Below, one piece after another: positions 8,043 to 15,469 of a DNA stretch of 30,423 nucleotides. The notes beneath the pieces were generated by a model. The model worked only from the letters and a program-made list of their open reading frames with translations. It had not been told where the DNA came from and did not search any database. The stretch comes from an uncultured Treponema sp. (GTDB lineage Bacteria; Spirochaetota; Spirochaetia; Treponematales; Treponemataceae). How positions within the stretch are numbered: the stretch's first letter is position 1; the number at the start of each line of letters is the position of its first letter. Made by a program: the position numbers and the translations under genes. The stretch lies in contig CALDIB010000001.1 of assembly GCA_937902125.1 (NCBI GenBank), positions 1 through 30,423 on the forward strand. The letters run 5' to 3'.

Positions 8043-10056
8043 TTTCCGCCGTCCGTCTGTTTATTTGCCCGTCCCGCGCCTCAAAAACATGGGTCTCGCA
8101 AAAAGCGCTTCTGCCGTCGCTTTGACCGTCCATATAATAGGCGCTTACAACTATGTCCTGCTCGGAATGCATGTCGGGCGTGTAAATCACGTTAAGCTTG
8201 CGGGGAGGATTGTCCGGCAAAAGGAATTCCGTGGAACGTCCGTTTGACCTTGTGTCGTAAACCGAAAAGTAAACAGGGTTGCCGCTTTTTCCGTTTACAA
8301 AAATCGAATACCGTTCCGCGTTCTTTGACGAATCGATTTCTATTCTGCGAACCTTTCCTCCGTAATATTCCGTGTCATAAACTTGAACCGACGCAAGGGG
8401 AGTTCCCTGCTGATTGTAGACGCGGGCCATTCTTGGAGACGGCTCCACTGTGGCAAAGAAAATTTTTGTCAGCGCAAAAATGACGGCGGCCGAAAAAAGC
8501 GCCAAAGCGGCAAAGCAAGAAACGCTTGTTACAACGTAGCCAAAAAGCCTCTGTTTGTCAGTCTTTGCCTTGACGTTCAGCCTTGCCAAAATTCTAAGCC
8601 AAAGCAAATTAAAGGGAACCAAAATAAAGGCCAGCAAAAGGTTCTTGCTGAATCCGCAAAAAATCAATCCGTATATTTTTTTTATGTCCGAGTAAACCAA
8701 GATTGCAAGCATTACCGGCAAAAAGGGCGTTATGAAAAGGGCGATGAAAATAAAAAGCGAAAGGCGGCTTTTAAATGCCCGGGACAAGGCCAAAATCAAA
8801 TACTCAAGGGCGAACAAGAAAAAAAACGAAATGTCAAAAAGGCTGAAAATAAAAATGTTTAAAATGGCGCTTATGGACAAAACATATTCGTAATGGTAGG
8901 TTGACAAGTGGGAGCGCCTTTTAAGCTCAAGAGGATAAACGCTGGACACAAGCAAAAAGGCGGGCGCGAGTTTTATTGGAAACAAAACCATGGCGTTCCT
9001 TAATCCCAAATTTTGAATCAAACGCGCGATTGCCTCTCCCAGCGTAAAGGCCAAGGCCGTGGCAAGAACTGTGGCCAAAATCAAATAGTTTGACTTGAGC
9101 GCCCGCCTTTTTATCACCACCAAGCGTTTTGTCCTTCGCCTGAATATAAAGGCAAAGTCGGACAAGATGAACATAGTCAGCGCCATGAAAGTCATAACGC
9201 TGTAGATAATCGACTTTTCTTCAAGCCAAAGGCGCTTTGAAAAAAAAGTGATTGTCGCGTAGTGCTGGCTCCACACGCCGCATTTGTCCAAATCGATTTC
9301 GGCAAAAAAATCTTTTACGGAATTAAGCTGCTCTTCCCTTTGCTCATGGCTTGAAACCAGCTTTAGCGACAGCGCGGGAATTTGTCTTGTCAAGAAGGAA
9401 GCGAGGGAAGGGTCTTCCTTAAAAAGCTTTGTCCTATACAGCGAAAGAAAAACTCCTCCTGAAATTGAATTTGGGCAGGAATTTTTTTCAAGGCTGTCAT
9501 TCAAAAGTCGGACCAAATAATACGGCGAAAGCTTTCCGCTGGAGCCGGGCAAAATGTGGTTTTTTCGTCTGGCCGAAAAAGACAAAAGCAAGGCCGCGGC
9601 GTTTTGAGATCCCTCAACGCTTTTTGCAAAAAGCTCCGTGCCGGCCATGCTTTCGTTTCCTTCAATTTTTTTTCTGTCGCCCGCTGTAAAGACTGCCTTT
9701 ACGGAATAGGGAAAGTCGGCGGCTTTTAAATAAGCCAGCAAATCCATGAAAAATTTTTGGCTTTCAAAAAAATCTTCTTGGGGAGACAATAAAAAAAATG
9801 TCCAGCCGCCGGCCTCTGAGGCGGCCTTAAACTCGACGCTTACATTGCAAGGAAAATCGGCAAAAAAGGCCGACGAAAGGCTTTCTTTTTGAGGGGCAAA
9901 GCCGCCCCTTTTCAGCGCGTTGAAAACCGCGTCGGACAAAACGGCTCCTGAGTTTTCCTGAGAAAAAAGCGCCGCCGGACAAAAAACGCCGGACAAAAAA
10001 AAGGCCGCAAGGAGAAGCTCGATTTTTTTTTGCAAAAATTTTTTCGCAAAGAGCAT
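8032..10056 (-). CDS. Polytopic membrane protein with periplasmic N-terminal domain, unknown function
   Basis: About 674 residues from the chosen ATG at 10056. The frame also offers an ATG at 10071, but TATAAT ends at 10072, directly against it, so a transcript from that box would begin downstream of 10071. The 10056 start also gives a cleaner signal peptide, MLFAKKFLQKKIELLLAAFF. A soluble domain of about 240 residues follows. Then come about eight hydrophobic segments (for example SVMTFMALTMFILSDFAFIF and YLILATVLATALAFTLGEAI) separated by basic loops such as FRRRTKRLVVIKRR, and a C-terminal strand-rich domain of about 140 residues. No catalytic motif is recognised. The stop overlaps the dinB start by 11 bp, so the two are probably co-transcribed and coupled, although no functional link is known. 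Confidence 0.75.
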   Translation of the reverse strand: MLFAKKFLQKKIELLLAAFFLSGVFCPAALFSQENSGAVLSDAVFNALKRGGFAPQKESLSSAFFADFPCNVSVEFKAASEAGGWTFFLLSPQEDFFESQKFFMDLLAYLKAADFPYSVKAVFTAGDRKKIEGNESMAGTELFAKSVEGSQNAAALLLSFSARRKNHILPGSSGKLSPYYLVRLLNDSLEKNSCPNSISGGVFLSLYRTKLFKEDPSLASFLTRQIPALSLKLVSSHEQREEQLNSVKDFFAEIDLDKCGVWSQHYATITFFSKRLWLEEKSIIYSVMTFMALTMFILSDFAFIFRRRTKRLVVIKRRALKSNYLILATVLATALAFTLGEAIARLIQNLGLRNAMVLFPIKLAPAFLLVSSVYPLELKRRSHLSTYHYEYVLSISAILNIFIFSLFDISFFFLFALEYLILALSRAFKSRLSLFIFIALFITPFLPVMLAILVYSDIKKIYGLIFCGFSKNLLLAFILVPFNLLWLRILARLNVKAKTDKQRLFGYVVTSVSCFAALALFSAAVIFALTKIFFATVEPSPRMARVYNQQGTPLASVQVYDTEYYGGKVRRIEIDSSKNAERYSIFVNGKSGNPVYFSVYDTRSNGRSTEFLLPDNPPRKLNVIYTPDMHSEQDIVVSAYYMDGQSDGRSAFCETHVFEARDGQINRRTAENEF

Positions 10057-10071
10057 TGCGCATTCTACCAT

Positions 10072-10077
10072 ATTATA
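10072..10077 (-). promoter_or_regulatory. Consensus -10 box for the membrane protein/dinB unit
   Basis: TATAAT reads on the minus strand immediately before the ATG at 10071. No good -35 box is visible 16-18 bases further upstream. If used, transcription would start near 10065, leaving a leader of about 9 bases before the ATG at 10056. Confidence 0.35.
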
Positions 10078-10137
10078 CTGTTTTTTTTCAACAGGATTTT
10101 ACTTGCGCAAAGGCAAAAAATATTGTAAACTTTAAGA

Positions 10138-10905
10138 ATGTTTAGGGCGATTGGAAATTTTCTGATTCTCATTACTCTGCTTGGAATGCTTACGCCCCCA
10201 GCCATTGGGTTGGCCTTGTTCTATCCCTTTTGCCATAAAATATGCTATAAAATTTCGGACTACATTGTTCGGGTGTGCTCCCGCCGTCTTTTTAGAATTT
10301 TGCGAGTTTACAAAAAATTTCGCCTTTCTTTCAGCGCGGAAAATTTCGACAGGCTTCCCCAACAGTTCATTGTTTTGTCCAACCACCAAAGCCTTTTGGA
10401 CATTCCCCTTTACATGAACTTTTTTCCCGACAGGGACGTTCGCTTTGTGGCCAAAGACGCGCTAAGCAAAAATTGGATTCCCCTTGTTGGCCCCATGCTA
10501 AAATCCCACGGACACTGCTTTATTCCGCGGAGGGGAGGCACGTCCCTTGTAATGCAAAGAATCGATTTGTTTGCCAAGCGCTGTCTGGAAAACAAATGGA
10601 ACCCGGTGATTTTTCCTGAGGGAACAAGAAGCAAGACCGGCGAGATGGGAAAATTTTTCAGCGCCGGCTTTAGAAGAATCGCCGACGCGACAAAACTGCC
10701 TGTGGCCGTTTGCGTCATTGACGACGGCTACAAAATCAACGACATTCTCCATGTCATGGAAAACATGCATAAAATCAACTACAGGGCAAAAGTGTTGAAA
10801 GTCTTTCCTCCCGCCGTCACAAAAGAAGAGCAAGTGGCCGTTTTGGAAAGCGCCCGCGCCCTCATGCAAAGCCAGCTTGACGCTTGGAGAGGCGGCGAAG
10901 CCTGA
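10138..10905 (+). CDS. plsC: 1-acyl-sn-glycerol-3-phosphate acyltransferase (PlsC family)
   Basis: The product transfers an acyl chain to the sn-2 position of lysophosphatidate to give phosphatidate, the precursor of membrane phospholipids, at the inner face of the cytoplasmic membrane. It has 255 residues, usual for the family. The catalytic motif NHQSLLD (NHx4D) is at 82-88. The second, glycerol-phosphate-binding motif FPEGTRS is at 159-165. A hydrophobic N-terminal segment, NFLILITLLGMLTPPAIGLA, should anchor it. No Shine-Dalgarno is visible before the ATG. A TATTGT at 10121-10126 could place the transcript start only a few bases upstream, making a near-leaderless mRNA. It is divergent from the membrane protein/dinB unit. 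Acyl-chain specificity cannot be read from sequence. Confidence 0.93.
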   Translation: MFRAIGNFLILITLLGMLTPPAIGLALFYPFCHKICYKISDYIVRVCSRRLFRILRVYKKFRLSFSAENFDRLPQQFIVLSNHQSLLDIPLYMNFFPDRDVRFVAKDALSKNWIPLVGPMLKSHGHCFIPRRGGTSLVMQRIDLFAKRCLENKWNPVIFPEGTRSKTGEMGKFFSAGFRRIADATKLPVAVCVIDDGYKINDILHVMENMHKINYRAKVLKVFPPAVTKEEQVAVLESARALMQSQLDAWRGGEA

Positions 10906-10918
10906 CGGCAAAAAAAAG

Positions 10919-10940
10919 GCCGCTCTTTTGAGCGGCTTTT
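10919..10940. terminator. Bidirectional terminator between plsC and the zinc-ribbon gene
   Basis: GCCGCTC at 10919-10925 pairs with GAGCGGC at 10930-10936 across a TTTT loop. An A run lies on the left and a T run on the right, so it can stop transcription from both converging genes. Confidence 0.8.
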
Positions 10941-10946
10941 CTGTTT

Positions 10947-11120
10947 TTATTTGAAGTCTTTGGGACGTCTTTCCACGCGCTTGCACTTTGAGCATTCGGC
11001 AACGTTCTTGAGCCGTCCGTTCTCGAGCATTGTTTTCATAATGATTTCGCCGCCGCAATCGGGGCACATGAACTTCTGCGTGGCAACAGTAGTACGAGAG
11101 TTTTTACTTGCTCCGGCCAT
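10947..11120 (-). CDS. Small zinc-ribbon protein, 57 residues
   Basis: The translated protein begins MAGASKNSRTTVATQKF and carries CPDC at 19-22 and CSKC at 43-46, a classic two-knuckle zinc ribbon, with a basic tail KRVERRPKDFK. A strong ribosome-binding site (GGAGG, 6 bases before the ATG) and a consensus promoter upstream support it as a real gene. The fold suggests nucleic-acid binding or a structural role around the ribosome or polymerase, but I cannot assign a function. It converges with plsC on a shared terminator and is divergent from the HTH-EIIA regulator. Confidence 0.85.
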   Translation of the reverse strand: MAGASKNSRTTVATQKFMCPDCGGEIIMKTMLENGRLKNVAECSKCKRVERRPKDFK

Positions 11121-11159
11121 TCTATTCCTCCAAAATAATTTTCTGAATCAAGTTTTGTT

Positions 11160-11188
11160 ATTTTATAGAAAAGTCAATTTTTTGTCAA
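11160..11188 (-). promoter_or_regulatory. Promoter of the zinc-ribbon gene
   Basis: On the minus strand TTGACA (11188-11183), a 17-base spacer and TAAAAT (11165-11160) form a near-consensus sigma-70 promoter about 40 bases before the start codon. Confidence 0.7.
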
Positions 11189-11213
11189 GTCAACCCGCGC
11201 AAAAAAAAGAGCC

Positions 11214-11243
11214 TTGACAAAAAGGCGCAAAGTTCGCTATATT
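11214..11243 (+). promoter_or_regulatory. Promoter of the HTH-EIIA gene
   Basis: TTGACA at 11214-11219, an 18-base spacer and TATATT at 11238-11243. The start codon is 36 bases downstream of the -10 box. No clear Shine-Dalgarno lies before the ATG; AAGGA at 11267-11271 is the best candidate. Confidence 0.7.
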
Positions 11244-11279
11244 CTTCATAAGTTTGCAAAATATTCAAGGATTTTCTAA

Positions 11280-11927
11280 ATGGACGAAGAGATATCAACT
11301 ATAGAGGAAGTGGCAAAATACCTGAGAGTTTCGGAGCGGACTGTTTACGACTGGGCGCAAAAGGGTGAGATTCCCGCCGGAAAAATCGGAACCGTTTGGC
11401 GCTTTAAAAAATCGGAGATAGAAAAATGGGTTGACGAGCGTCTTTCTTCCGGAGCGCGCCTTTCCTCCCCAAAAATGACAGTTCAAATCAAGAACATACT
11501 TTCGCCGGACAGAATCATCTTCATAAGCCAATCGTCAAAAAGAGACGCTTTGATTGAGCTTTCGGCCGCCTTGAGCAAGGCGCCGCAAGTAAAGTTCGCA
11601 AAGGAATTGGAAACCGAAATCCTTAAGCGGGAAGAGCTTATGTCCACCGCAATCGGCCGCGGCATAGCCATTCCCCACGCGCGCCTTTCAAGCGTGACGG
11701 ACTTGGTAATGGCCGTAGGCATTTGCAAAAACCCGATACAAGACTTTCAGACCCTTGACGACCAAAGCGTCAGGCTTTTGTTCATGATCGCCGCGGCCTA
11801 CAACCAGCACTCATACTACTTGCAGACCCTTTCGCACCTAAGCTCAAAGCTTAAGGACAACCAATTGAGGGACAAGCTTTTGTCCGCCGGCGACGCGGAA
11901 GAAGTCTACAAGCTTTTGATTGCGTAA
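11280..11927 (+). CDS. HTH (MerR/excisionase-type) plus PTS EIIA domain regulator, PtsN-like
   Basis: 215 residues. Residues 1-55 are a helix-turn-helix of the excisionase/MerR type (STIEEVAKYLRVSERTVYDW, then GEIPAGKIGTVWRF). Residues about 70-215 are a fructose/nitrogen-type PTS EIIA domain with the phosphorylatable His133 in GRGIAIPHARL. EIIA domains of this class accept phosphate from HPr; in PtsN proteins they regulate rather than transport. The DNA-binding fusion suggests a transcription factor whose activity follows its phosphorylation state. No EIIB/EIIC permease genes are nearby, which fits a regulatory role. Spirochaetes are known to keep PTS phosphotransfer proteins without sugar permeases. 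Its target is unknown. It has its own consensus promoter. Confidence 0.88.
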   Translation: MDEEISTIEEVAKYLRVSERTVYDWAQKGEIPAGKIGTVWRFKKSEIEKWVDERLSSGARLSSPKMTVQIKNILSPDRIIFISQSSKRDALIELSAALSKAPQVKFAKELETEILKREELMSTAIGRGIAIPHARLSSVTDLVMAVGICKNPIQDFQTLDDQSVRLLFMIAAAYNQHSYYLQTLSHLSSKLKDNQLRDKLLSAGDAEEVYKLLIA

Positions 11928-11943
11928 AAAAAACAAGGCTTTG

Positions 11944-13110
11944 TCAGGGCAAGTCCACCGCAATCCAATTTGCCGTTTCGGACTGCTCTTGGGCCACCAA
12001 GCCCATGTCAACGGGGGCCGTGGTTTCGCACAAAAGATAATTTGTTCCGTCCACGCCGATGCGGGCGCCGGGGTAGGGCAAGTCCACTCCAAAAAGCGCG
12101 TGGGAATAAATTCCCGAAACAAACAATTCCGTCTTGACTCCAAAATGCTCCATCAAAACGCAAAGCAAAAGCGCGCGGCTGTCGCAATCCGAGCCTTGGT
12201 TTTGCAAAACGCTGGTCAAGTCGTTAAGGTCGCTTGTGTCCTGCTTCCTTTGGTAGTCAAAGTCTTGAACCCAAGCCAAAAGACTTTTGCAAATTTCCAC
12301 ATTTGGATTTTGCGGATTTTTTGTTTTGGCCTCCGTGATTAGCGCGGAATGAATGGCGGCGGCGGCGGCGTCCAAGCGGGAATAGGCTTCTCTAAAGACA
12401 AGGCGGTAGTAGCGCTGCCACGCCTCCTTCCATTGCTTTTGCTTTGCGTAAAGGGTCAAGACGCTAAACTCCCTGTCAATCACAAAGCGGCCGGACTCTT
12501 TGGCTTGCGTTTGGACAAGGGCGTAAGCGTCTTTTTTTCCGATTTGAATTTTTACGTTTTGCGTGTCTCCCGAATTAAAGGCGTAGCTTGTGACCGGGCC
12601 GGGAAGCCTAAAGTCTTTTTGGCCCAGGCACATGGAATCCAAAGCGCTTAAAACAAATTGCTGGCAGTCCCCCGCCACGTCCTTGTCCGCGTAGCACAAG
12701 ACCACCAAATGGATTGGCTTTTGTTCCGTTGTGACCGAGATTCCCCAGCCGGCTTGAGCCTTGTCGTTTCCTGGAATCTGAAAACTGTATTGCGCGATGG
12801 AGGCGTGCCGGCCGTTCCACAAAAATCCGTCTATCTCGCCGTCCGCCCCAAGCTTGTTCAAAACTTCTTCCATGGCCAAGTCGCCCCGCTGGTAGCGTTC
12901 GACCGCGTACATTTTTACCGCGACCCTGACCTTCATAAACTCATGCTCAAGAAAAAACGAAAGTCCGTCGTCCGAAGCGTCGGAAAGCCTAAAGCCTTCG
13001 GGCAAGTCCAATGTCCAGCCGTAATAGCTTGAGGAATAAAATTCCGAAAAAGCGGAGAACGAAGCGATAAGCAAAAAAAACGCTGCCGTCAAAATTTTAA
13101 AAAAACGCAT
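11944..13110 (-). CDS. Exported transglutaminase-like protein
   Basis: 388 residues with the signal peptide MRFFKILTAAFFLLIASFSA and a likely cut near FSE. The first 200 mature residues form a strand-rich domain without a recognisable family. The C-terminal 90 residues look like a transglutaminase/papain-like core: GSDCDSRALLL with Cys309, IYSHALFGV with His337, and an acidic residue near LLCETTAP (Glu362) as third member. Bacterial members are usually periplasmic proteases or amidases, though many are untested. The ribosome-binding site GGAAGGAAT lies just before the ATG. The stop is 17 bp from that of the HTH-EIIA gene, converging. The enzymatic reaction and substrate cannot be told from sequence. 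Confidence 0.78.
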   Translation of the reverse strand: MRFFKILTAAFFLLIASFSAFSEFYSSSYYGWTLDLPEGFRLSDASDDGLSFFLEHEFMKVRVAVKMYAVERYQRGDLAMEEVLNKLGADGEIDGFLWNGRHASIAQYSFQIPGNDKAQAGWGISVTTEQKPIHLVVLCYADKDVAGDCQQFVLSALDSMCLGQKDFRLPGPVTSYAFNSGDTQNVKIQIGKKDAYALVQTQAKESGRFVIDREFSVLTLYAKQKQWKEAWQRYYRLVFREAYSRLDAAAAAIHSALITEAKTKNPQNPNVEICKSLLAWVQDFDYQRKQDTSDLNDLTSVLQNQGSDCDSRALLLCVLMEHFGVKTELFVSGIYSHALFGVDLPYPGARIGVDGTNYLLCETTAPVDMGLVAQEQSETANWIAVDLP

Positions 13111-13119
13111 ATTCCTTCC

Positions 13120-13148
13120 TTGAAAATTATTCGTTTATTATATATTAT
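13120..13148 (+). promoter_or_regulatory. Promoter of the pseudouridine synthase gene
   Basis: TTGAAA at 13120-13125, a 17-base spacer and TATTAT at 13143-13148. Transcription would begin near 13155, four bases before the ATG at 13159. Confidence 0.45.
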
Positions 13149-13158
13149 TTTCGACAAA

Positions 13159-13821
13159 ATGGGTAGCGTTTCTTTAATTCCAATTGAATATCAAGACTCT
13201 GAAATAATTCTGGCCAACAAGCGCTCAGGCTTGGCAAGCCAGGGGGGGAGCGGGGTTTCCCATTCCGTGGACACAGACCTTGCCGCTCAAATCGGGCAAA
13301 AAGTCTACCTGTGCCACCGCCTAGACAAGGACACTTCGGGCCTCTTGCTTTGCGCCAAAAGCCCTCAAGCTGCCAACAAGTGGTCCCGCCTTATCGCGGA
13401 AAAAACAGTAAAAAAAGAATACATGGCTCTTTGCTTTGGCCAGCCCAAAAGCCCAAAGGGAAAAATAAGCCTTCCGATCCGCGAAAAAGGGCTGATGAAA
13501 GACGCCCTGACCTATTTTGAGCTTGAAAAAAGCCTTCTTCCCAAGGATTTTGGACTTGAAAACGACTTTGGACTTTTTCCCATAAGCCTTTTAAAATTGA
13601 CCTTGGCCACCGGGCGAACCCACCAAATCCGCATACACTTGGCCCAAAGCGGCCTTCCTATAATAGGCGACGACAAATATGGGAACTTTGTCCTGAACAA
13701 GGCCGCCAAAAGGGATTTAGGCCTTAAGCGCCTTTGCCTTTGCGCCTTTAGGCTGACCTTGCCCCTTTTGGAGGGACAAAAAACCTTTCAAATAAAAGAC
13801 GACTTTTTTCTTGACATATAG
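13159..13821 (+). CDS. RluA-family RNA pseudouridine synthase
   Basis: It isomerises specific uridines in rRNA or tRNA to pseudouridine. The HRLDKDTSGLLL motif carries the catalytic Asp (RLD, residue 56 from this start). ATGRTHQIRIHLA and GDDKYGN are the other family blocks. It has 220 residues and no S4 domain, as in the short RluA/RluC/RluD-like members. I chose the ATG at 13159. The TTG at 13120 would add 13 residues, but it overlaps the predicted -35 box, and the family's N-terminal strand (IEYQDSEIILANKRSG) begins just after 13159. No Shine-Dalgarno is visible, so the mRNA is probably near-leaderless. Which uridine is modified cannot be told. Confidence 0.88.
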   Translation: MGSVSLIPIEYQDSEIILANKRSGLASQGGSGVSHSVDTDLAAQIGQKVYLCHRLDKDTSGLLLCAKSPQAANKWSRLIAEKTVKKEYMALCFGQPKSPKGKISLPIREKGLMKDALTYFELEKSLLPKDFGLENDFGLFPISLLKLTLATGRTHQIRIHLAQSGLPIIGDDKYGNFVLNKAAKRDLGLKRLCLCAFRLTLPLLEGQKTFQIKDDFFLDI

Positions 13822-13839
13822 TTTAAGATATGCGACAAT
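13811..13839 (+). promoter_or_regulatory. Promoter of the exported four-gene operon
   Basis: TTGACA at 13811-13816, inside the end of the pseudouridine synthase gene, a 17-base spacer and an extended -10, TGC followed by GACAAT at 13834-13839. It gives a leader of about 30 bases before the ATG at 13877. Confidence 0.5.
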
Positions 13840-13876
13840 TTCAAATAATATTTAAAATTGGAGTGGAAGACAATAA

Positions 13877-14323
13877 ATGAGAAAATTTTTTGCTTTGGCG
13901 CTTTTTGTTTTTTTGGCTTTTAACGCCAACGCGCAAAGCGCCGAGAAAATTACAGAAATAATCGACAGCCCCGAAGCGACCGGCGAACAGGCCGCCTACT
14001 TGGCCGCAGTCTATTCCGGCCTTTGCCAAGAAAGCGCCTCTATGGAGGACTGTCTTGCCGCCGCCGCGGAAAAAAATTGGATTGACTCTTCCAAAGGCAA
14101 AAGCCAAATAAAGCTTAAAGAACTTTGCTTTTTATACGCCAAAGCGCTTAATGTAAAGGGCGGCCTTTTTTACAGAATGACAAAGTCGCCAAGATACGCC
14201 TTTAAAGAATTTAAGGCCATGGGACTTTTGGACAAGGCGGCCGACCCGGACATGAGCGTTCAGGGGCAAAACGCGCTCAACCTTTTAAACTCCCTGGCTC
14301 AAAGAACGGAGGCCGCCCAATGA
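13877..14323 (+). CDS. Small exported protein, unknown function
   Basis: 148 residues. MRKFFALALFVFLAFNANA is a clear signal peptide, with cleavage likely before QSAEK. The mature protein is mostly helical by composition, with two Cys (in GLCQES and EDCLAAA) that could form a disulfide, and a C-terminal half (ALNVKGGLFYRMTKSPRYAF, ALNLLNSLAQRTEAA) reminiscent of helical-repeat proteins. No family is recognised. It is first in a four-gene exported operon, and its stop overlaps the next start by 4 bases (ATGA), so the two are translationally coupled. A periplasmic partner of the barrel encoded next is a reasonable guess, no more. Confidence 0.75.
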   Translation: MRKFFALALFVFLAFNANAQSAEKITEIIDSPEATGEQAAYLAAVYSGLCQESASMEDCLAAAAEKNWIDSSKGKSQIKLKELCFLYAKALNVKGGLFYRMTKSPRYAFKEFKAMGLLDKAADPDMSVQGQNALNLLNSLAQRTEAAQ

Positions 14324-15459
14324 AAACAAAATCCTTGTTGTTTGCCATAGTCCTGGCGGCCCTTTCGGCGGGAGCCTTTGCCTTTGAATGGGGCGGCGCC
14401 TTGGCAAACTACACCCGCATAAAGGGAAAAGATTTTTCAAGCCTTAAGCTGGACCAAGTTGACGACCTTTCTTTGTGGATAAAAACTCCCTTTGACAAGG
14501 ACGGAAAGCTTTATCTTGCGGCGGAAGGCCTTTACGAGTTTGAATACGACGCCGCCGCGAAAAAAAACTACAACCGCCTTGACCTAAGCCTTTTAAAGTT
14601 TCAAGGCTCTTGGGATTTTTCGCAAAAAAAGATTTCCCTAAGCGCCGGCCGCTTTGTTTTTTCGGACTACACCGGCCTGATAATGAGACAGGGCTCAGAC
14701 GGCCTTTTTCTTTCCTGCGAATTTTCCCGCGCCGCGGTTCAAGCCTACGCCTCATACACCGGCCTCTTGAACGCCAACATCGTAAAAATGCTGGACCATC
14801 CAAAAGACACCTTTAAGGTGGACTCGGAGTCCGTTTACTGTCTGGCGCAAAAATACGCCGCGGCCGCGCTTTCTGTGTCCTTTCCAAGCCTCTTTTCAAA
14901 ACACACCCTGGCGCTGCAAGCCTTGGGAACCTTTAAGCTTGAAGGCGTTTCTTACAACAGGATTTACGCCACGCTTTTTATGACCGGCCCGGTATGGCAA
15001 AGCCTTTACTACAGCGCCTCCGCCACAATGTCCTTTGCCAGCTACGACGGAGCGGCCGCGGACATTTCAAATTTGTCCAGGGCTTGTCTTAACTATTACT
15101 TGCCCTTTAAGTCCTTGGCTTTTGGACTTGGAGCCGTTTACGCCTCAAAGGATTTTAGGGGCTTTACAAAATGCGACGCTTTCGCTTCGCTGGCAGACCC
15201 CCAATACAGCGGACTTGTAAAGGTCGAGGCCACCGCCTCAATCAAGCCCATAAGCGTTCTCTTGGCCAAGGCGGGAGCGGGCCTTGTTTTTGACGCCGGG
15301 GATTCAACAGGATACAGGGGAGTTGAATGGAGCGCCAGCGTTGACTGGCAAGTTTTCAGCGACGCGAAGATTGGAGCGAGCTACGTTCAATACCTTGACA
15401 AGGACAAAAGCGAATCAAACAAAGTTCAGTTTTCAATAAACGCCTTGATAACTTTTTAG
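14320..15459 (+). CDS. Outer-membrane beta-barrel-type protein
   Basis: 379 residues. MKTKSLLFAIVLAALSAGAF is the signal peptide, probably cut after AFA before FEWGG. The mature part alternates polar and hydrophobic residues in short strands (LSLSAGRF-type segments, LALQALGTFKLEGVSYNRIY, AKIGASYVQYLDKDK). It ends VQFSINALITF with a terminal Phe, matching the C-terminal signal of BAM-assembled barrels. A predominantly beta porin-like or receptor barrel is inferred. No specific family is recognised, and no TonB box or plug domain is seen. The start overlaps the previous stop (ATGA). Confidence 0.72.
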   Translation: MKTKSLLFAIVLAALSAGAFAFEWGGALANYTRIKGKDFSSLKLDQVDDLSLWIKTPFDKDGKLYLAAEGLYEFEYDAAAKKNYNRLDLSLLKFQGSWDFSQKKISLSAGRFVFSDYTGLIMRQGSDGLFLSCEFSRAAVQAYASYTGLLNANIVKMLDHPKDTFKVDSESVYCLAQKYAAAALSVSFPSLFSKHTLALQALGTFKLEGVSYNRIYATLFMTGPVWQSLYYSASATMSFASYDGAAADISNLSRACLNYYLPFKSLAFGLGAVYASKDFRGFTKCDAFASLADPQYSGLVKVEATASIKPISVLLAKAGAGLVFDAGDSTGYRGVEWSASVDWQVFSDAKIGASYVQYLDKDKSESNKVQFSINALITF

Positions 15460-15469
15460 GAGGATTTTT

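Noticed and set aside
11928..11943. Terminator between the HTH-EIIA and transglutaminase-like genes
   Set aside because: An A/T run is present but the only stem is about three pairs, too weak to call.
13120..13158. TTG start giving a 233-residue pseudouridine synthase
   Set aside because: The codon overlaps the predicted -35 box, and the added 13 residues lie before the family's conserved start; the ATG at 13159 is preferred.
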